This document shows positions 55,485 to 64,000 of a stretch of DNA of 64,000 bases, one piece after another. Position numbers and translations under genes: made by a program. Source of the stretch: Chitinophaga barathri (lineage in GTDB: Bacteria > Bacteroidota > Bacteroidia > Chitinophagales > Chitinophagaceae); assembly GCF_003807585.1 (NCBI RefSeq), contig NZ_RMBX01000002.1, positions 124,001-188,000 of the forward strand, written 5' to 3'. Within the stretch, counting starts at the first letter, position 1. The number at the start of each line of letters is the position of its first letter. The notes under the pieces are model-generated. The model had not been told where the DNA came from. It saw nothing but the letters and a program-made list of their open reading frames with translations, and did no database searches.

Positions 55485-56360
55485 ATGATCAACTATAACC
55501 CTCGCGAATGGTTCACCTTTATCTTCCGCATCCATAAGGCAGACACGGTAAAAAAGCTGTTCCCCATGTTCTGCGCCATTGCCATATACTCCGCTGCTAT
55601 TGCCTGGCTGGAACTGGAAGTGTTCAAGCTGTCCGAGAAGGACCACATCAAAAACATCACCAGTATGCACGGCCTGCTGGGCTTCGTGATCTCGCTGCTG
55701 CTGGTGTTCCGCACCAATACGGCCTACGACCGCTGGTGGGAAGGCCGCAGGCAATGGGGCGCCCTGGTGAACAACAGCCGTAACCTGGCTATGAAGATAC
55801 AGGCCATGCTGCCCGCCGGCCACCCGGCCGCGGCATTTTTCCGCACCATGATCCCCAACTATGCCTATGCGCTGAAGGACCACCTGCGGGGGGAGCACCA
55901 TCCTTCCAAGCTGGAAGGCATGAGCGCGGAAGACCTGGAAAAAATGGGGACCGGTATCCATATCCCGAATTACATTGCCACCCTGATCCTAAAAAAAGCC
56001 AATGAGCTTTACCGGCAGCAGGTGATCTCCGGCGAACAGCTGATCACGCTCAATACACAGCTGGAAGCATTCGCGGATATCTGCGGGGCCTGTGAAAGGA
56101 TCAAAAACACGCCTATCCCCTTTTCCTACAGCGTGTTCCTGAAAAAATTCATTTTCTTTTACGTGATGACGCTGCCGATGGGTTATGTATTCGGCCTCGG
56201 TTACCTCGTCATTCCTATGGTGGTGTTTATATTTTACGTGCTGGCCAGCCTCGAGCTGATCGCTGAAGAAATTGAAGACCCCTTTGGCAAGGACGCGAAC
56301 GACCTGCCCACTGAAATGATCAGCGCCAATATCCGCAAGCACGTACAGGAGATATTGTAA
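55485..56360 (+). CDS. Bestrophin family ion channel
   Basis: 291 residues of the bestrophin/UPF0187 family, pentameric anion or cation channels. 'NPREWFTFIFRIHKADT' at the start, membrane helices at about 30-48 and 70-85, 'FRTNTAYDRWWEGRRQWG' (the family's RxNxxYxRWWE segment), then C-terminal helices near 215-255 and 'EEIEDPFGKDANDLP' near the end. I start at Met55485; an upstream Met overlaps the -7 box. mgtE follows after 30 bases. Confidence 0.9.
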   Translation: MINYNPREWFTFIFRIHKADTVKKLFPMFCAIAIYSAAIAWLELEVFKLSEKDHIKNITSMHGLLGFVISLLLVFRTNTAYDRWWEGRRQWGALVNNSRNLAMKIQAMLPAGHPAAAFFRTMIPNYAYALKDHLRGEHHPSKLEGMSAEDLEKMGTGIHIPNYIATLILKKANELYRQQVISGEQLITLNTQLEAFADICGACERIKNTPIPFSYSVFLKKFIFFYVMTLPMGYVFGLGYLVIPMVVFIFYVLASLELIAEEIEDPFGKDANDLPTEMISANIRKHVQEIL

Positions 56361-56390
56361 TTGCCTATTTTCGCCCAGGAGAAGAGATTT

Positions 56391-57767
56391 ATGGAAAACA
56401 CCGCATTACTGGAAAGGTTTGAACAATTGCTCAAAGAGCAGGATCACCGGGAACTGAAAACATTCCTGGACGACCAGCTCATTACGGACATTGCCGAACT
56501 CATATACGAATTACCGGACGATGCGGTGGAGATCATCAATCATCTAACCTTCAGCCGCGCCGCCGCGGCTTTCAGGATCCTGGAATTCCCCACCCAGGAA
56601 GACATCATCCGCGCACTGCCCGCCCATAAAACGGCCGAGCTGATGAATGAGCTGCCGCCGGATGACCGTACCGCTTTCCTCGAAGAACTGCCCAGCCAGG
56701 CCGTACAGGAACTGATCAAACTACTGGACCCCGAGGAAAGAAAAGTGACGCTCGCCCTTCTTGGTTACAAGGAGAACAGCGTGGGCCGTATCATGACGCC
56801 CGATTACATCGCGGCCAAATCCCACTGGTCCGTGGCCCAGGTGCTGAACCACATCCGCATGTACGGCCGCGATTCCGAAACCATCGACGTGATCTATATC
56901 ATCGACGATGACGGCAAGCTGCTGGACGACTTCCGGATCCGCGAGTTCCTGCTCGTATCGCAGGAGACCATGGTGCAAACCCTCATGGACGACCGTTTTG
57001 TAGCCCTGCATGTGAACGACGACCAGGAAGAAGCCATCCAGGTATTCAGGCTGGAAAACCGTGTGGCCCTGCCCGTAATAGATGTTCATGGCGTAATGCT
57101 GGGCATCGTGACGATAGATGACATCCTCTGGATCGCGAATGAAGAACATACGGAAGACATCCAGAAGATCGGTGGTACCGAGGCGCTGGACGAACCTTAC
57201 CTGGACATGCCGCTGATGCGCCTGCTCAAAAAAAGGGTAGGCTGGCTCGTGATCCTCTTTATCGGCGAAATGCTCACCGCCTCCGTCATGACCTATTTTG
57301 AAGATGAAATTGCCAAAGCCGTGGTGCTGGCCCTGTTCATCCCGCTTATTATTTCCAGCGGGGGCAACAGCGGTTCACAGGCATCCACGCTCATCATACA
57401 GGCCATGGCCCTTGGGGAACTTACCATCAGCGACTGGTGGAGGGTGATGCGGAGGGAGATATTGTCCGGCATCATGCTGGGTAGTGTGCTGGGGGTGATC
57501 GGTTTTATACGGATACTCGTCTGGAATTCATTCTTTCATACGTACGGCAACCATACCGTGCTGATAGGGCTTACGCTGGGGGTATCCCTCATTGGCGTGG
57601 TGCTCTGGGGAACGCTTTCCGGCTCCATGCTGCCGCTGATCCTGAAGCGCGCGGGCGCTGACCCCGCCAGCTCTTCCGCGCCCTTTGTGGCCACGCTGGT
57701 GGACGTTACGGGACTGCTGATCTATTTCAGCGTAGCGTATATTTTCCTGAAGGGAATCCTGCTTTAA
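56391..57767 (+). CDS. mgtE: Magnesium transporter MgtE
   Basis: 458 residues from the ATG at 56391 (an upstream TTG frame adds ten). An N-terminal superhelical domain (about 1-125) with 'PDDRTAFLEELP', two CBS domains (about 130-255), a connecting helix, and five membrane helices from about 285 with 'IISSGGNSGSQASTL' and 'PFVATLVDVTGLLIYF', the magnesium-selective pore. The cytosolic domains close the pore when magnesium is high. Likely co-transcribed with the bestrophin. Confidence 0.95.
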   Translation: MENTALLERFEQLLKEQDHRELKTFLDDQLITDIAELIYELPDDAVEIINHLTFSRAAAAFRILEFPTQEDIIRALPAHKTAELMNELPPDDRTAFLEELPSQAVQELIKLLDPEERKVTLALLGYKENSVGRIMTPDYIAAKSHWSVAQVLNHIRMYGRDSETIDVIYIIDDDGKLLDDFRIREFLLVSQETMVQTLMDDRFVALHVNDDQEEAIQVFRLENRVALPVIDVHGVMLGIVTIDDILWIANEEHTEDIQKIGGTEALDEPYLDMPLMRLLKKRVGWLVILFIGEMLTASVMTYFEDEIAKAVVLALFIPLIISSGGNSGSQASTLIIQAMALGELTISDWWRVMRREILSGIMLGSVLGVIGFIRILVWNSFFHTYGNHTVLIGLTLGVSLIGVVLWGTLSGSMLPLILKRAGADPASSSAPFVATLVDVTGLLIYFSVAYIFLKGILL

Positions 57768-58306
57768 TACCTCTTTTCCACCAGCTCCGCCTTCTGCACC
57801 CCTTTGTGAATAATAAAGAGGTTGCCATAATCCTTTTCGGAGATGGAATCCATTTTGGGTTTTGCATTAAGGCTTTTGATAAGCGGGATCAATGTGTTGC
57901 TGTGGCCCACCACGAGAATACGTTTGCCCCAGTCTCCACGGCGGCTGATCTCGTATAAAAGCGATTCACCCGTGGAGTCCGGCTGGTAAAAGGCGGTATC
58001 CACTTTTCCCAGTATCCTCAACGAATCGCCGGTTTCGACGGTACGTTTAAAAGGGGTGGTATAAATGCGGCTGATGGCCGAATCCTTTAATATCCGGTAG
58101 AGTTTCCCCGCCCGTTGCCTCCCCTCTGTGGTAAGCGTGGAGTCCCGCCCGGGATTTTTTTCCGCGTGCCGCACCAGGAAAAAGGTGCCCGTCAGGAAAG
58201 TACTGTCTTCAGCCACCGGCGTGGTTGCCCGCTCCGGCTTTTTAGACTGGCCACACGCGGCCATTACACCCACCAGCATCATACCGGCTATCATTTTACG
58301 CATCAT
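57764..58306 (-). CDS. Histidine-phosphatase (SixA/PGAM-like) lipoprotein
   Basis: 180 residues. The lipobox 'GVMAAC' places the lipidated cysteine near residue 18, so it is a periplasmic lipoprotein. 'FFLVRHAEK' has the catalytic RH, 'IYTTPFKRTVET' the second arginine, and 'LVVGHSNT' the second histidine. The substrate is unknown. It converges on mgtE with a four-base overlap. Confidence 0.88.
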   Translation of the reverse strand: MMRKMIAGMMLVGVMAACGQSKKPERATTPVAEDSTFLTGTFFLVRHAEKNPGRDSTLTTEGRQRAGKLYRILKDSAISRIYTTPFKRTVETGDSLRILGKVDTAFYQPDSTGESLLYEISRRGDWGKRILVVGHSNTLIPLIKSLNAKPKMDSISEKDYGNLFIIHKGVQKAELVEKRY

Positions 58307-58395
58307 TCGTGCAGGGTTTGTTATTATCTTGTGGCATCAAATTAAAAAAAATTATTCACTATCAACCATACGCTCTTTAAAAGACATTTGTACTG

Positions 58396-60750
58396 ATGAA
58401 ACGAATATTACTACCTGCCCTGGCGCTCCTGCTTTCCGCCGCCTCCTATGCCCAGTCGCTGACCATTGAAAAGATCATGCGCGACCCAAAATGGATCGGC
58501 ACTTCCCCGGACAACCTGTTTTGGGGCGCGGACGGTAAAACCGTTTACTTTTCCTGGAACCCGGAAAAAGCCGCCGCGGATTCACTTTACAGCATCAGCC
58601 TCACACAGCAGTCTCCCCGGAAAACGCTGCCCGCGGAACGCCAGCACATCCAGGCAATGACCAACGCCAGCTACAACAATGCACGCACCCAGATGGTCTA
58701 CAACTGGCAGGGCGACATATTCCTCCGGGATATAACCAGCGGCAAAGAAACGCGCATCACCCGCACATCGGAGCTGGAAACCGGCGCCGAATTCGGGTTT
58801 AACGACAGCCGCATCCTTTTCCGCCGAAACCGCAACATCTTCAGCTGGGAAATACAGACCGGGCTGATAGAACAGCTCACCGACTTCGTCAACGGCGCCA
58901 AACCCGCCGAACGTTCAGAAACGCTGAACGCGCAGGACAAATACCTGAAAGCGCAGCAGCAGGAACTGTTCCAGGTACTGAAAGAGAAAAAAGCGAAATC
59001 GGACGCCGCCACTTCCTTCAACAAAAGCCTGCCTAAAAACGAGCAGCTGCGCAGTCTCTACCTGGACGACCGCTCCCTCAGCGACGTCAACGTAAGCCCT
59101 GACGGCCGCTTCATCGTATACCGTGTATTCCGTGAAGGCGGTCCGGGAAAAGGCGCCATGATACCCAATTTCGTAACGGAAAGCGGCTTCACCGGCGAGC
59201 TGCGCACCAATGCCAAAGTAGGCACCCCGCAGCCTTCTTTCGAATCCTTTGTGTTCGACCGCCTGAAAGACACCGTGCTGCCCATCAAAACCTCGCAGAT
59301 ACCCGGCATCAACGATAAGCCCGATTACCTGAAAGATTATCCCGGTAAAGACACCGCGAAAAGAGCGCCCCGTGGCGTAATCATCAGCGGCCCTAACTGG
59401 TCGGACAAAGGCACCTATGGCATCGTGAATATCCGCTCGCAGGACAACAAAGACCGCTGGATCATGCTGCTGGACGCAGCCACCGGCACCCTGAAACTCC
59501 TGGACCGCCAGCGCGACGAGGCATGGGTAGGCGGGCCCGGCATCAGCGGGTACAGCCTCGGCTGGATCAACGAGAACACCTGCTGGTTCCAGAGCGAAGC
59601 CACCGGTTACTCCCACCTGTACACCTGCAACGTGGTTTCCGGTCAGAAAAAAGCCCTCACCCAGGGCCGGTACGAAGTGCAGGATACCGAACTGTCCAAA
59701 GACAAACAATACTTTTACATCACTACGAACGAAGTACACCCCGGCGAAAAACAATTCTACCGTTTACCGGTAACCGGCGGCAAAGCGGAGCGTATTACTT
59801 CCATGACCGGCGCGCATACCGTAAGCCTGTCACCGGATGAAAAATGGATCGCCTACCGTTATTCCACCTCGAACAAACCCTGGGAAATGTACCTCCAGGA
59901 AAACAAAGCCGGTGCAAAACCCATGCAGATCACGAACCTGGCTATGACGGACGAGTTCAAATCGTACCCCTGGCGCGAGGCGAACGTAGTCACCTTCAAA
60001 GCCCGCGACAACCAAACTGTATACGCACGCCTGTATACGCCGGACGCGGCCAAACGCAACGGCGCAGCCGTAGTGTTCGTACATGGCGCCGGATACCTGC
60101 AAAACGCCCACAAATGGTGGAGCCAGTACTACCGTGAATACATGTTCCACAACCTGCTCACAGACCTGGGCTACACCGTGCTGGACATCGACTACCGGGG
60201 CAGCGCCGGTTACGGCCGGGACTGGCGTACCGGCATTTACCGTCACATGGGCGGCAAAGACCTGACGGACCAGGTGGACGGCGCGCGTTTCCTCGCACAG
60301 CAGCATGGCGTGGACGCTAAACGTATCGGCATTTACGGCGGCAGCTACGGCGGCTTCATCACCCTCATGGCCCTGTTCACCACCCCTGACGATTTCGCGG
60401 CGGGCGCGGCGCTCCGCTCTGTTACAGACTGGGCGCATTACAACCACGGGTACACCTCGAACATCCTGAACGAACCTTATACGGACAGCATTTCATTCCA
60501 CCGCTCCTCCCCCATATATTTCGCGGAAGGCCTCAAAGGCCACCTGCTGATGTGCCACGGGATGGTGGACACCAATGTACATTTCCAGGACATCGTGCGG
60601 CTCTCGCAGCGCCTGATAGAGCTGGGGAAAAACGACTGGGAACTGGCCGTATACCCCGTGGAAGACCACGGCTTTACCGAGCCCGCCAGCTGGACGGACG
60701 AATACAAACGTATACTCAGACTATTTGACGGCGTGCTGTTAAAAAAATAG
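58396..60750 (+). CDS. S9 family prolyl oligopeptidase/dipeptidyl peptidase
   Basis: 784 residues with a signal peptide ending at SYAQS (about 21). An N-terminal beta-propeller (about 30-530) is followed by an alpha/beta hydrolase with nucleophile 'GGSYGGF' (serine about 651), aspartate in 'GMVDTN' (about 727) and histidine in 'EDHGF' (about 758). Such enzymes trim short peptides in the periplasm. Residues 165-200 are an extra charged, helical insertion between propeller blades ('NAQDKYLKAQQQELFQVLKEKKAK'). Confidence 0.95.
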   Translation: MKRILLPALALLLSAASYAQSLTIEKIMRDPKWIGTSPDNLFWGADGKTVYFSWNPEKAAADSLYSISLTQQSPRKTLPAERQHIQAMTNASYNNARTQMVYNWQGDIFLRDITSGKETRITRTSELETGAEFGFNDSRILFRRNRNIFSWEIQTGLIEQLTDFVNGAKPAERSETLNAQDKYLKAQQQELFQVLKEKKAKSDAATSFNKSLPKNEQLRSLYLDDRSLSDVNVSPDGRFIVYRVFREGGPGKGAMIPNFVTESGFTGELRTNAKVGTPQPSFESFVFDRLKDTVLPIKTSQIPGINDKPDYLKDYPGKDTAKRAPRGVIISGPNWSDKGTYGIVNIRSQDNKDRWIMLLDAATGTLKLLDRQRDEAWVGGPGISGYSLGWINENTCWFQSEATGYSHLYTCNVVSGQKKALTQGRYEVQDTELSKDKQYFYITTNEVHPGEKQFYRLPVTGGKAERITSMTGAHTVSLSPDEKWIAYRYSTSNKPWEMYLQENKAGAKPMQITNLAMTDEFKSYPWREANVVTFKARDNQTVYARLYTPDAAKRNGAAVVFVHGAGYLQNAHKWWSQYYREYMFHNLLTDLGYTVLDIDYRGSAGYGRDWRTGIYRHMGGKDLTDQVDGARFLAQQHGVDAKRIGIYGGSYGGFITLMALFTTPDDFAAGAALRSVTDWAHYNHGYTSNILNEPYTDSISFHRSSPIYFAEGLKGHLLMCHGMVDTNVHFQDIVRLSQRLIELGKNDWELAVYPVEDHGFTEPASWTDEYKRILRLFDGVLLKK

Positions 60751-60789
60751 GACAAACTTCCTGCGGGATGAACATACACCCCCAATAAC

Positions 60790-60826
60790 GCGTTGCAGTG
60801 CCCCATAGGCACTGCAACGCTATTTT
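60790..60826 (+). terminator. S9 peptidase terminator
   Basis: A perfect 13-bp stem (60790-60802 with 60808-60820), 5-base loop, then TATTTT. The T run is short. Confidence 0.7.
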
Positions 60827-60829
60827 CAG

Positions 60830-60837
60830 TATATTTG
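60830..60837 (+). promoter_or_regulatory. -7 box of the TraB/GumN-domain gene
   Basis: TATATTTG, 29 bases before the ATG at 60867. Confidence 0.5.
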
Positions 60838-60866
60838 AAAGCATCATCATCCCCCGGGTCCTAATC

Positions 60867-63800
60867 ATGAAATACTTGCAAAGAAGTGTACTGGTGTGCC
60901 TGCTCCTGGCCACGTGCAGCGTCGGGTTTGCGCAAAACAACCAAAAATACCAGGGCCTCCTCTGGGAGATCACGGGCAAAAACCTGGCGAAACCCTCATA
61001 CCTTTTCGGAACCATGCATGTGAGCAACAAGCTCGCCTTTAATCTCAGCGATTCTTTTTACCACTGCATCCGCAATGCGGACGTTGTATCTCTCGAAACA
61101 GACCCTCAGCAGCTACAGGAAGATTTTTCCAAAAGCAAGATGCTCATGATCAGCAGCAGCTACATGAACACGCTCAGCCGCCGCTCACTCATGCCCCGCG
61201 ACGCCTTTACCATCAGCTCTTACGGGGACCTGGTGCGCAACGGCCTCACCTACCGCCCCGAAATGATCAATCACCTGCTGTACCGCTCCTTCAGCTCGCA
61301 GGAAGATTTTGAGGAGGATACTTTCCTGGACATGTACATCTACCAGGTAGGCAGCAAACTCGGCAAAAAAGCCACCGGCGTGGAAAGTTTCGAGGAGTCC
61401 GAAAGACTGATGCTGGAAGCCTACCGCGACGCAGCGAAAGAGTCCAGAAACAAAAGGAATAATTCTTCCTCCTACGATACCAACCCGGCGGAAACGCGCA
61501 ACCTGCTGAACGATGCGTACCGCCGCGGCGACCTGGACCTGCTGGATTCACTGTCCAGCAAACAGAACAACTCCCCCGCTTTCCTGGAAAAGTTCCTGTA
61601 CAAGCGCAATGAGAACATGTTCAAAGTGATCGACTCCATCATCCGGAAACAAAGCCTGTTCGCCGGTGTGGGCGCCGCCCATCTCCCGGGCGAAAGAGGG
61701 CTGATCTACATGCTCCGCAAAGCGGGTTATACCGTAAGGCCCGTGAGCATTGCCAACCGGGACAGCGAGCAGAAGGACCAGCTGGAGAAAATGAAAGCAC
61801 CCGTCGTGTTTCAGCCATACACTTCCCCGGACGGATGGATAAAGGCAGAGCTGCCCGGCAAACTCTACAACTTCAGCAATCTCACCATGCTGCAACAGTT
61901 GCAGTATGCGGACCTTGCCAACGGCGCGTATTATCTCGTAAGCCGTATCAAAACAAACGCCCTCAGTCTCGGGCAGTCCGAGGAGGACGTGCTGAAGAAA
62001 GTGGACAGCCTCCTGTATGAGAACATCCCGGGCAAGATCATTTCGCGGAAGGAGATCAAAAACAGCGGTTATTCCGGTTTTGATATCCGCAACCGCACCC
62101 GCCGTGGCGACCTGCAACGCTACAATATCTTTGTAACGCCCTTTGAAATATTCATCTTCAAGATCAGCGGCAATGGCGAATATGCGGCGGGCGAAGAAGC
62201 GGACCGCTTTTTTGCCTCCGTTCACCTGAAACCGGTGCCCGCACCGGAATGGGCCATGTACGATCCCGCCGAAGGCAGCTTTTCCGTTAAACTGCCCCAT
62301 GCCCCCGTACATTCGAACAACGTGGCGCTGCGCTCCATGAGCAAAAGACAGGAATACGAAGCGCTGGATAAAAAAACCGGCAACAGTTTCCTGATCATCC
62401 GCAAAACCATTCCCGATTACAGCCTGCTGGAAGAAGATACCGTGGAACTGAGCTTTGCGGAAGAAAGTTTCCAGCAGTCACAGTTCATCAAACAGCAGAA
62501 GAGCCGCAGACTCTTTACCTGGATGGGCCACCCCTGCCTGGAGATCGTGAACCAGAATACAGACAATAGTTTTACACAAACGCGTTTCCTGCTGCAGGGA
62601 CCGAATTATTACGTCTTGTCCGCCCGCTACCAGCATGATAAAAAAACCGCACAGGACTTTTTCAACACCTTCAGCCTCCGCAATCCGCAATACAACAACT
62701 TCCGTACACATAAGGACACCGCGCTTTATTTCTCCGTGCAAACCGCCGTGAAAGGCGAAGACAGGGATATATCAGAAGACCTGCTGGAAAATAACGGGAG
62801 TAATGAAGAATACACCGATTACCTCTACAGCGTTAAAGAACAGAAGTTCCAGTCCGACAGTACCGGCGAAACCATACATGTCACTTTCCAGAAGATCCAC
62901 CGTTATTTCAGCGTAAAAGACAGCGCCGAATACTGGAACGACAAAGCCAAACAATTGTCCAACAACGGGGACCTGGTGATCCATTCAAAAAAATACGAAA
63001 AGCTGCCGGGCTGGGAAACCTGCCTGTACCAGATGCGCGATACCAACAGCACCAAAAATTTCCTTTACAAGGTCTACCTCCGTAAAGGCGCCGTATACAC
63101 CCTTTCCGCCATCACGGACAATATCGCCGGCCCCTCTTCTTTCATCACCACTTTCTATGACACCTTCACGCCGGAAGACACCATGGCAGGCACTTCCATT
63201 TACCGGAACAAAACGCCGCTGCTGCTGGAAGACTTCTACAGCAAAGACAGCAGCTTCCGTAAACAGGCCCGCCAATCCATCGTGAACGTGAACTACCGGA
63301 ACGAGGACGCCCCCGCGCTGATCAGGATGATCAAAGGCTGGAGCGCCACGGAGAAAAATTACTTCGAAGTAAAAACCGACATGATAGAACAGCTGGGCTC
63401 CATCAAACACCCGGACATCCTTCCTTTCCTGCGGCAGGCTTACCAGGCGGCCAACGATACTTCCGCCCTGCAATACGGCATCCTTACCGCTTTGCTGCAC
63501 CAGCAGACGCGTGAAGCGCATGATGTATTCAGGGAACTCGTGCTGAAAGAGATCCCCGTATTCGGCGATGTGAACCAGCCATCCGGTTTGTTCACACCCC
63601 TGTACGATTCGCTCAGGCTCAGCGCCGCCCTTTTCCCCGACCTGCTGCAATTCACCGCGCTCACCGATTACAAGAACCAGGTGTATACACTCATGGCGGA
63701 GCTTACGGACAGCGGTTACCTCCACCCGGACGTATACAAAGAACAGATCAACCAGATCGCTTTTGACGCAAGGGTGAACCTGCAAAAACAATTATCGGCC

Positions 63801-64000
63801 GAGCAACGCATGGATGACAAAGACGAAGACAGGGAAGAGACCTATTCCATTTCAGTAGCCAATATGGAAAATTACCCGCTCCACAATTTCGCCATACTGC
63901 TGTTGCCCTACAAAGACACCAACAAGAATGCGGAGCGTTTCTTTTCCCGCTACGAAACCATGAAAAGCAGCGGCCAGCAGATCCTGCGTGCGCAACTGTA
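60867..64000 (+). CDS. TraB/GumN-domain protein with large C-terminal region (cut by window end)
   Basis: Open from the ATG at 60867 to the window end, at least 1044 residues. The signal peptide ends at GFAQ (about 23). Residues about 28-295 are the TraB/PrgY/GumN domain: 'LLWEITGKNLAKPSYLFGTMHV' and 'VGAAHLPGERGLIYMLRKAGYTVRPV' are its two hallmarks, with a glutamate in 'VSLETDP'. The next ~750 residues are not a family I recognise. They include strand-rich blocks and, from about 810, paired helices of HEAT-like type ('DAPALIRMIKGW', 'HPDILPFLRQAY'). GumN-type proteins are possible metalloproteases, unproven here. Confidence 0.85.
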   Translation, partial: MKYLQRSVLVCLLLATCSVGFAQNNQKYQGLLWEITGKNLAKPSYLFGTMHVSNKLAFNLSDSFYHCIRNADVVSLETDPQQLQEDFSKSKMLMISSSYMNTLSRRSLMPRDAFTISSYGDLVRNGLTYRPEMINHLLYRSFSSQEDFEEDTFLDMYIYQVGSKLGKKATGVESFEESERLMLEAYRDAAKESRNKRNNSSSYDTNPAETRNLLNDAYRRGDLDLLDSLSSKQNNSPAFLEKFLYKRNENMFKVIDSIIRKQSLFAGVGAAHLPGERGLIYMLRKAGYTVRPVSIANRDSEQKDQLEKMKAPVVFQPYTSPDGWIKAELPGKLYNFSNLTMLQQLQYADLANGAYYLVSRIKTNALSLGQSEEDVLKKVDSLLYENIPGKIISRKEIKNSGYSGFDIRNRTRRGDLQRYNIFVTPFEIFIFKISGNGEYAAGEEADRFFASVHLKPVPAPEWAMYDPAEGSFSVKLPHAPVHSNNVALRSMSKRQEYEALDKKTGNSFLIIRKTIPDYSLLEEDTVELSFAEESFQQSQFIKQQKSRRLFTWMGHPCLEIVNQNTDNSFTQTRFLLQGPNYYVLSARYQHDKKTAQDFFNTFSLRNPQYNNFRTHKDTALYFSVQTAVKGEDRDISEDLLENNGSNEEYTDYLYSVKEQKFQSDSTGETIHVTFQKIHRYFSVKDSAEYWNDKAKQLSNNGDLVIHSKKYEKLPGWETCLYQMRDTNSTKNFLYKVYLRKGAVYTLSAITDNIAGPSSFITTFYDTFTPEDTMAGTSIYRNKTPLLLEDFYSKDSSFRKQARQSIVNVNYRNEDAPALIRMIKGWSATEKNYFEVKTDMIEQLGSIKHPDILPFLRQAYQAANDTSALQYGILTALLHQQTREAHDVFRELVLKEIPVFGDVNQPSGLFTPLYDSLRLSAALFPDLLQFTALTDYKNQVYTLMAELTDSGYLHPDVYKEQINQIAFDARVNLQKQLSAEQRMDDKDEDREETYSISVANMENYPLHNFAILLLPYKDTNKNAERFFSRYETMKSSGQQILRAQL

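Overview
The window reads as ordinary chromosome from a member of the Bacteroidota, most likely family Chitinophagaceae and Chitinophaga-like. This placement is an inference from four things. Many genes sit behind TAnnTTTG -7 boxes rather than sigma-70 boxes. Type IX secretion genes are present (porQ, a PorP/SprF gene and a giant protein with a CHU_C-type C-terminus). Lineage families DUF4421 and DUF5683 occur. The parA-parB-DUF5683-dapB order is the usual Bacteroidota one. I see no rRNA, tRNA, CRISPR array, prophage or intact insertion sequence.

Layout. 0-2.7 kb: polX-prsW, then a small membrane protein. 2.7-3.4 kb: a gene-free stretch with tandem terminator-like hairpins and promoters, possibly small RNAs. 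3.4-17 kb: a 4195-residue adhesin made of about 33 Calx-beta-like modules, followed by its SprF-like partner. 17.4-21 kb: ahcY, the satD-DUF3307 pair with an unusual triple-palindrome control region, and pdxJ. 21-31 kb, minus strand: an ABC exporter with porQ, lon, two outer-membrane proteins and a membrane phosphodiesterase. 31-38.7 kb, plus strand: UPF0173 hydrolase, parA, parB, DUF5683, dapB, an Rrf2 regulator and the sulfate assimilation genes cysH-cysD-cysN. 38.8-48.4 kb: mixed housekeeping genes (an SDR-type threonine dehydrogenase, kdsA, PspC, aconitase, HD hydrolase, DUF4421) and an uncharacterised secreted protein behind a 231-bp array of 11-bp repeats. 48.4-54.9 kb, minus strand: the complete histidine utilisation operon marR-hutH-hutU-hutI-hutG with yfcE behind it. 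55-64 kb: a small SET-domain protein, a bestrophin, mgtE, a histidine-phosphatase lipoprotein, an S9 peptidase and a large TraB/GumN-domain protein cut by the window end.

How genes work together. The Sec-exported giant protein would cross the outer membrane by the type IX system with help from the SprF-like protein; porQ at 24 kb is a part of the same machinery. CysD/CysN make APS from sulfate, and CysH carries the cysteines of an APS reductase, so no APS kinase is needed. HutH, HutU, HutI and HutG take histidine to glutamate plus formamide under a MarR-type regulator whose gene starts two bases from a perfect palindrome. ParA/ParB segregate the chromosome.

The most unusual items are: (1) three 20-bp palindromes at exact 29-bp steps before satD, whose product looks like a nucleotidyl-cyclase-type domain joined to a helix-turn-helix; (2) the 11-bp periodic array at 40600-40830; (3) a PolX whose three polymerase aspartates all appear replaced while the PHP nuclease site is intact; (4) clustered candidate small RNAs after sprF and before cysH.
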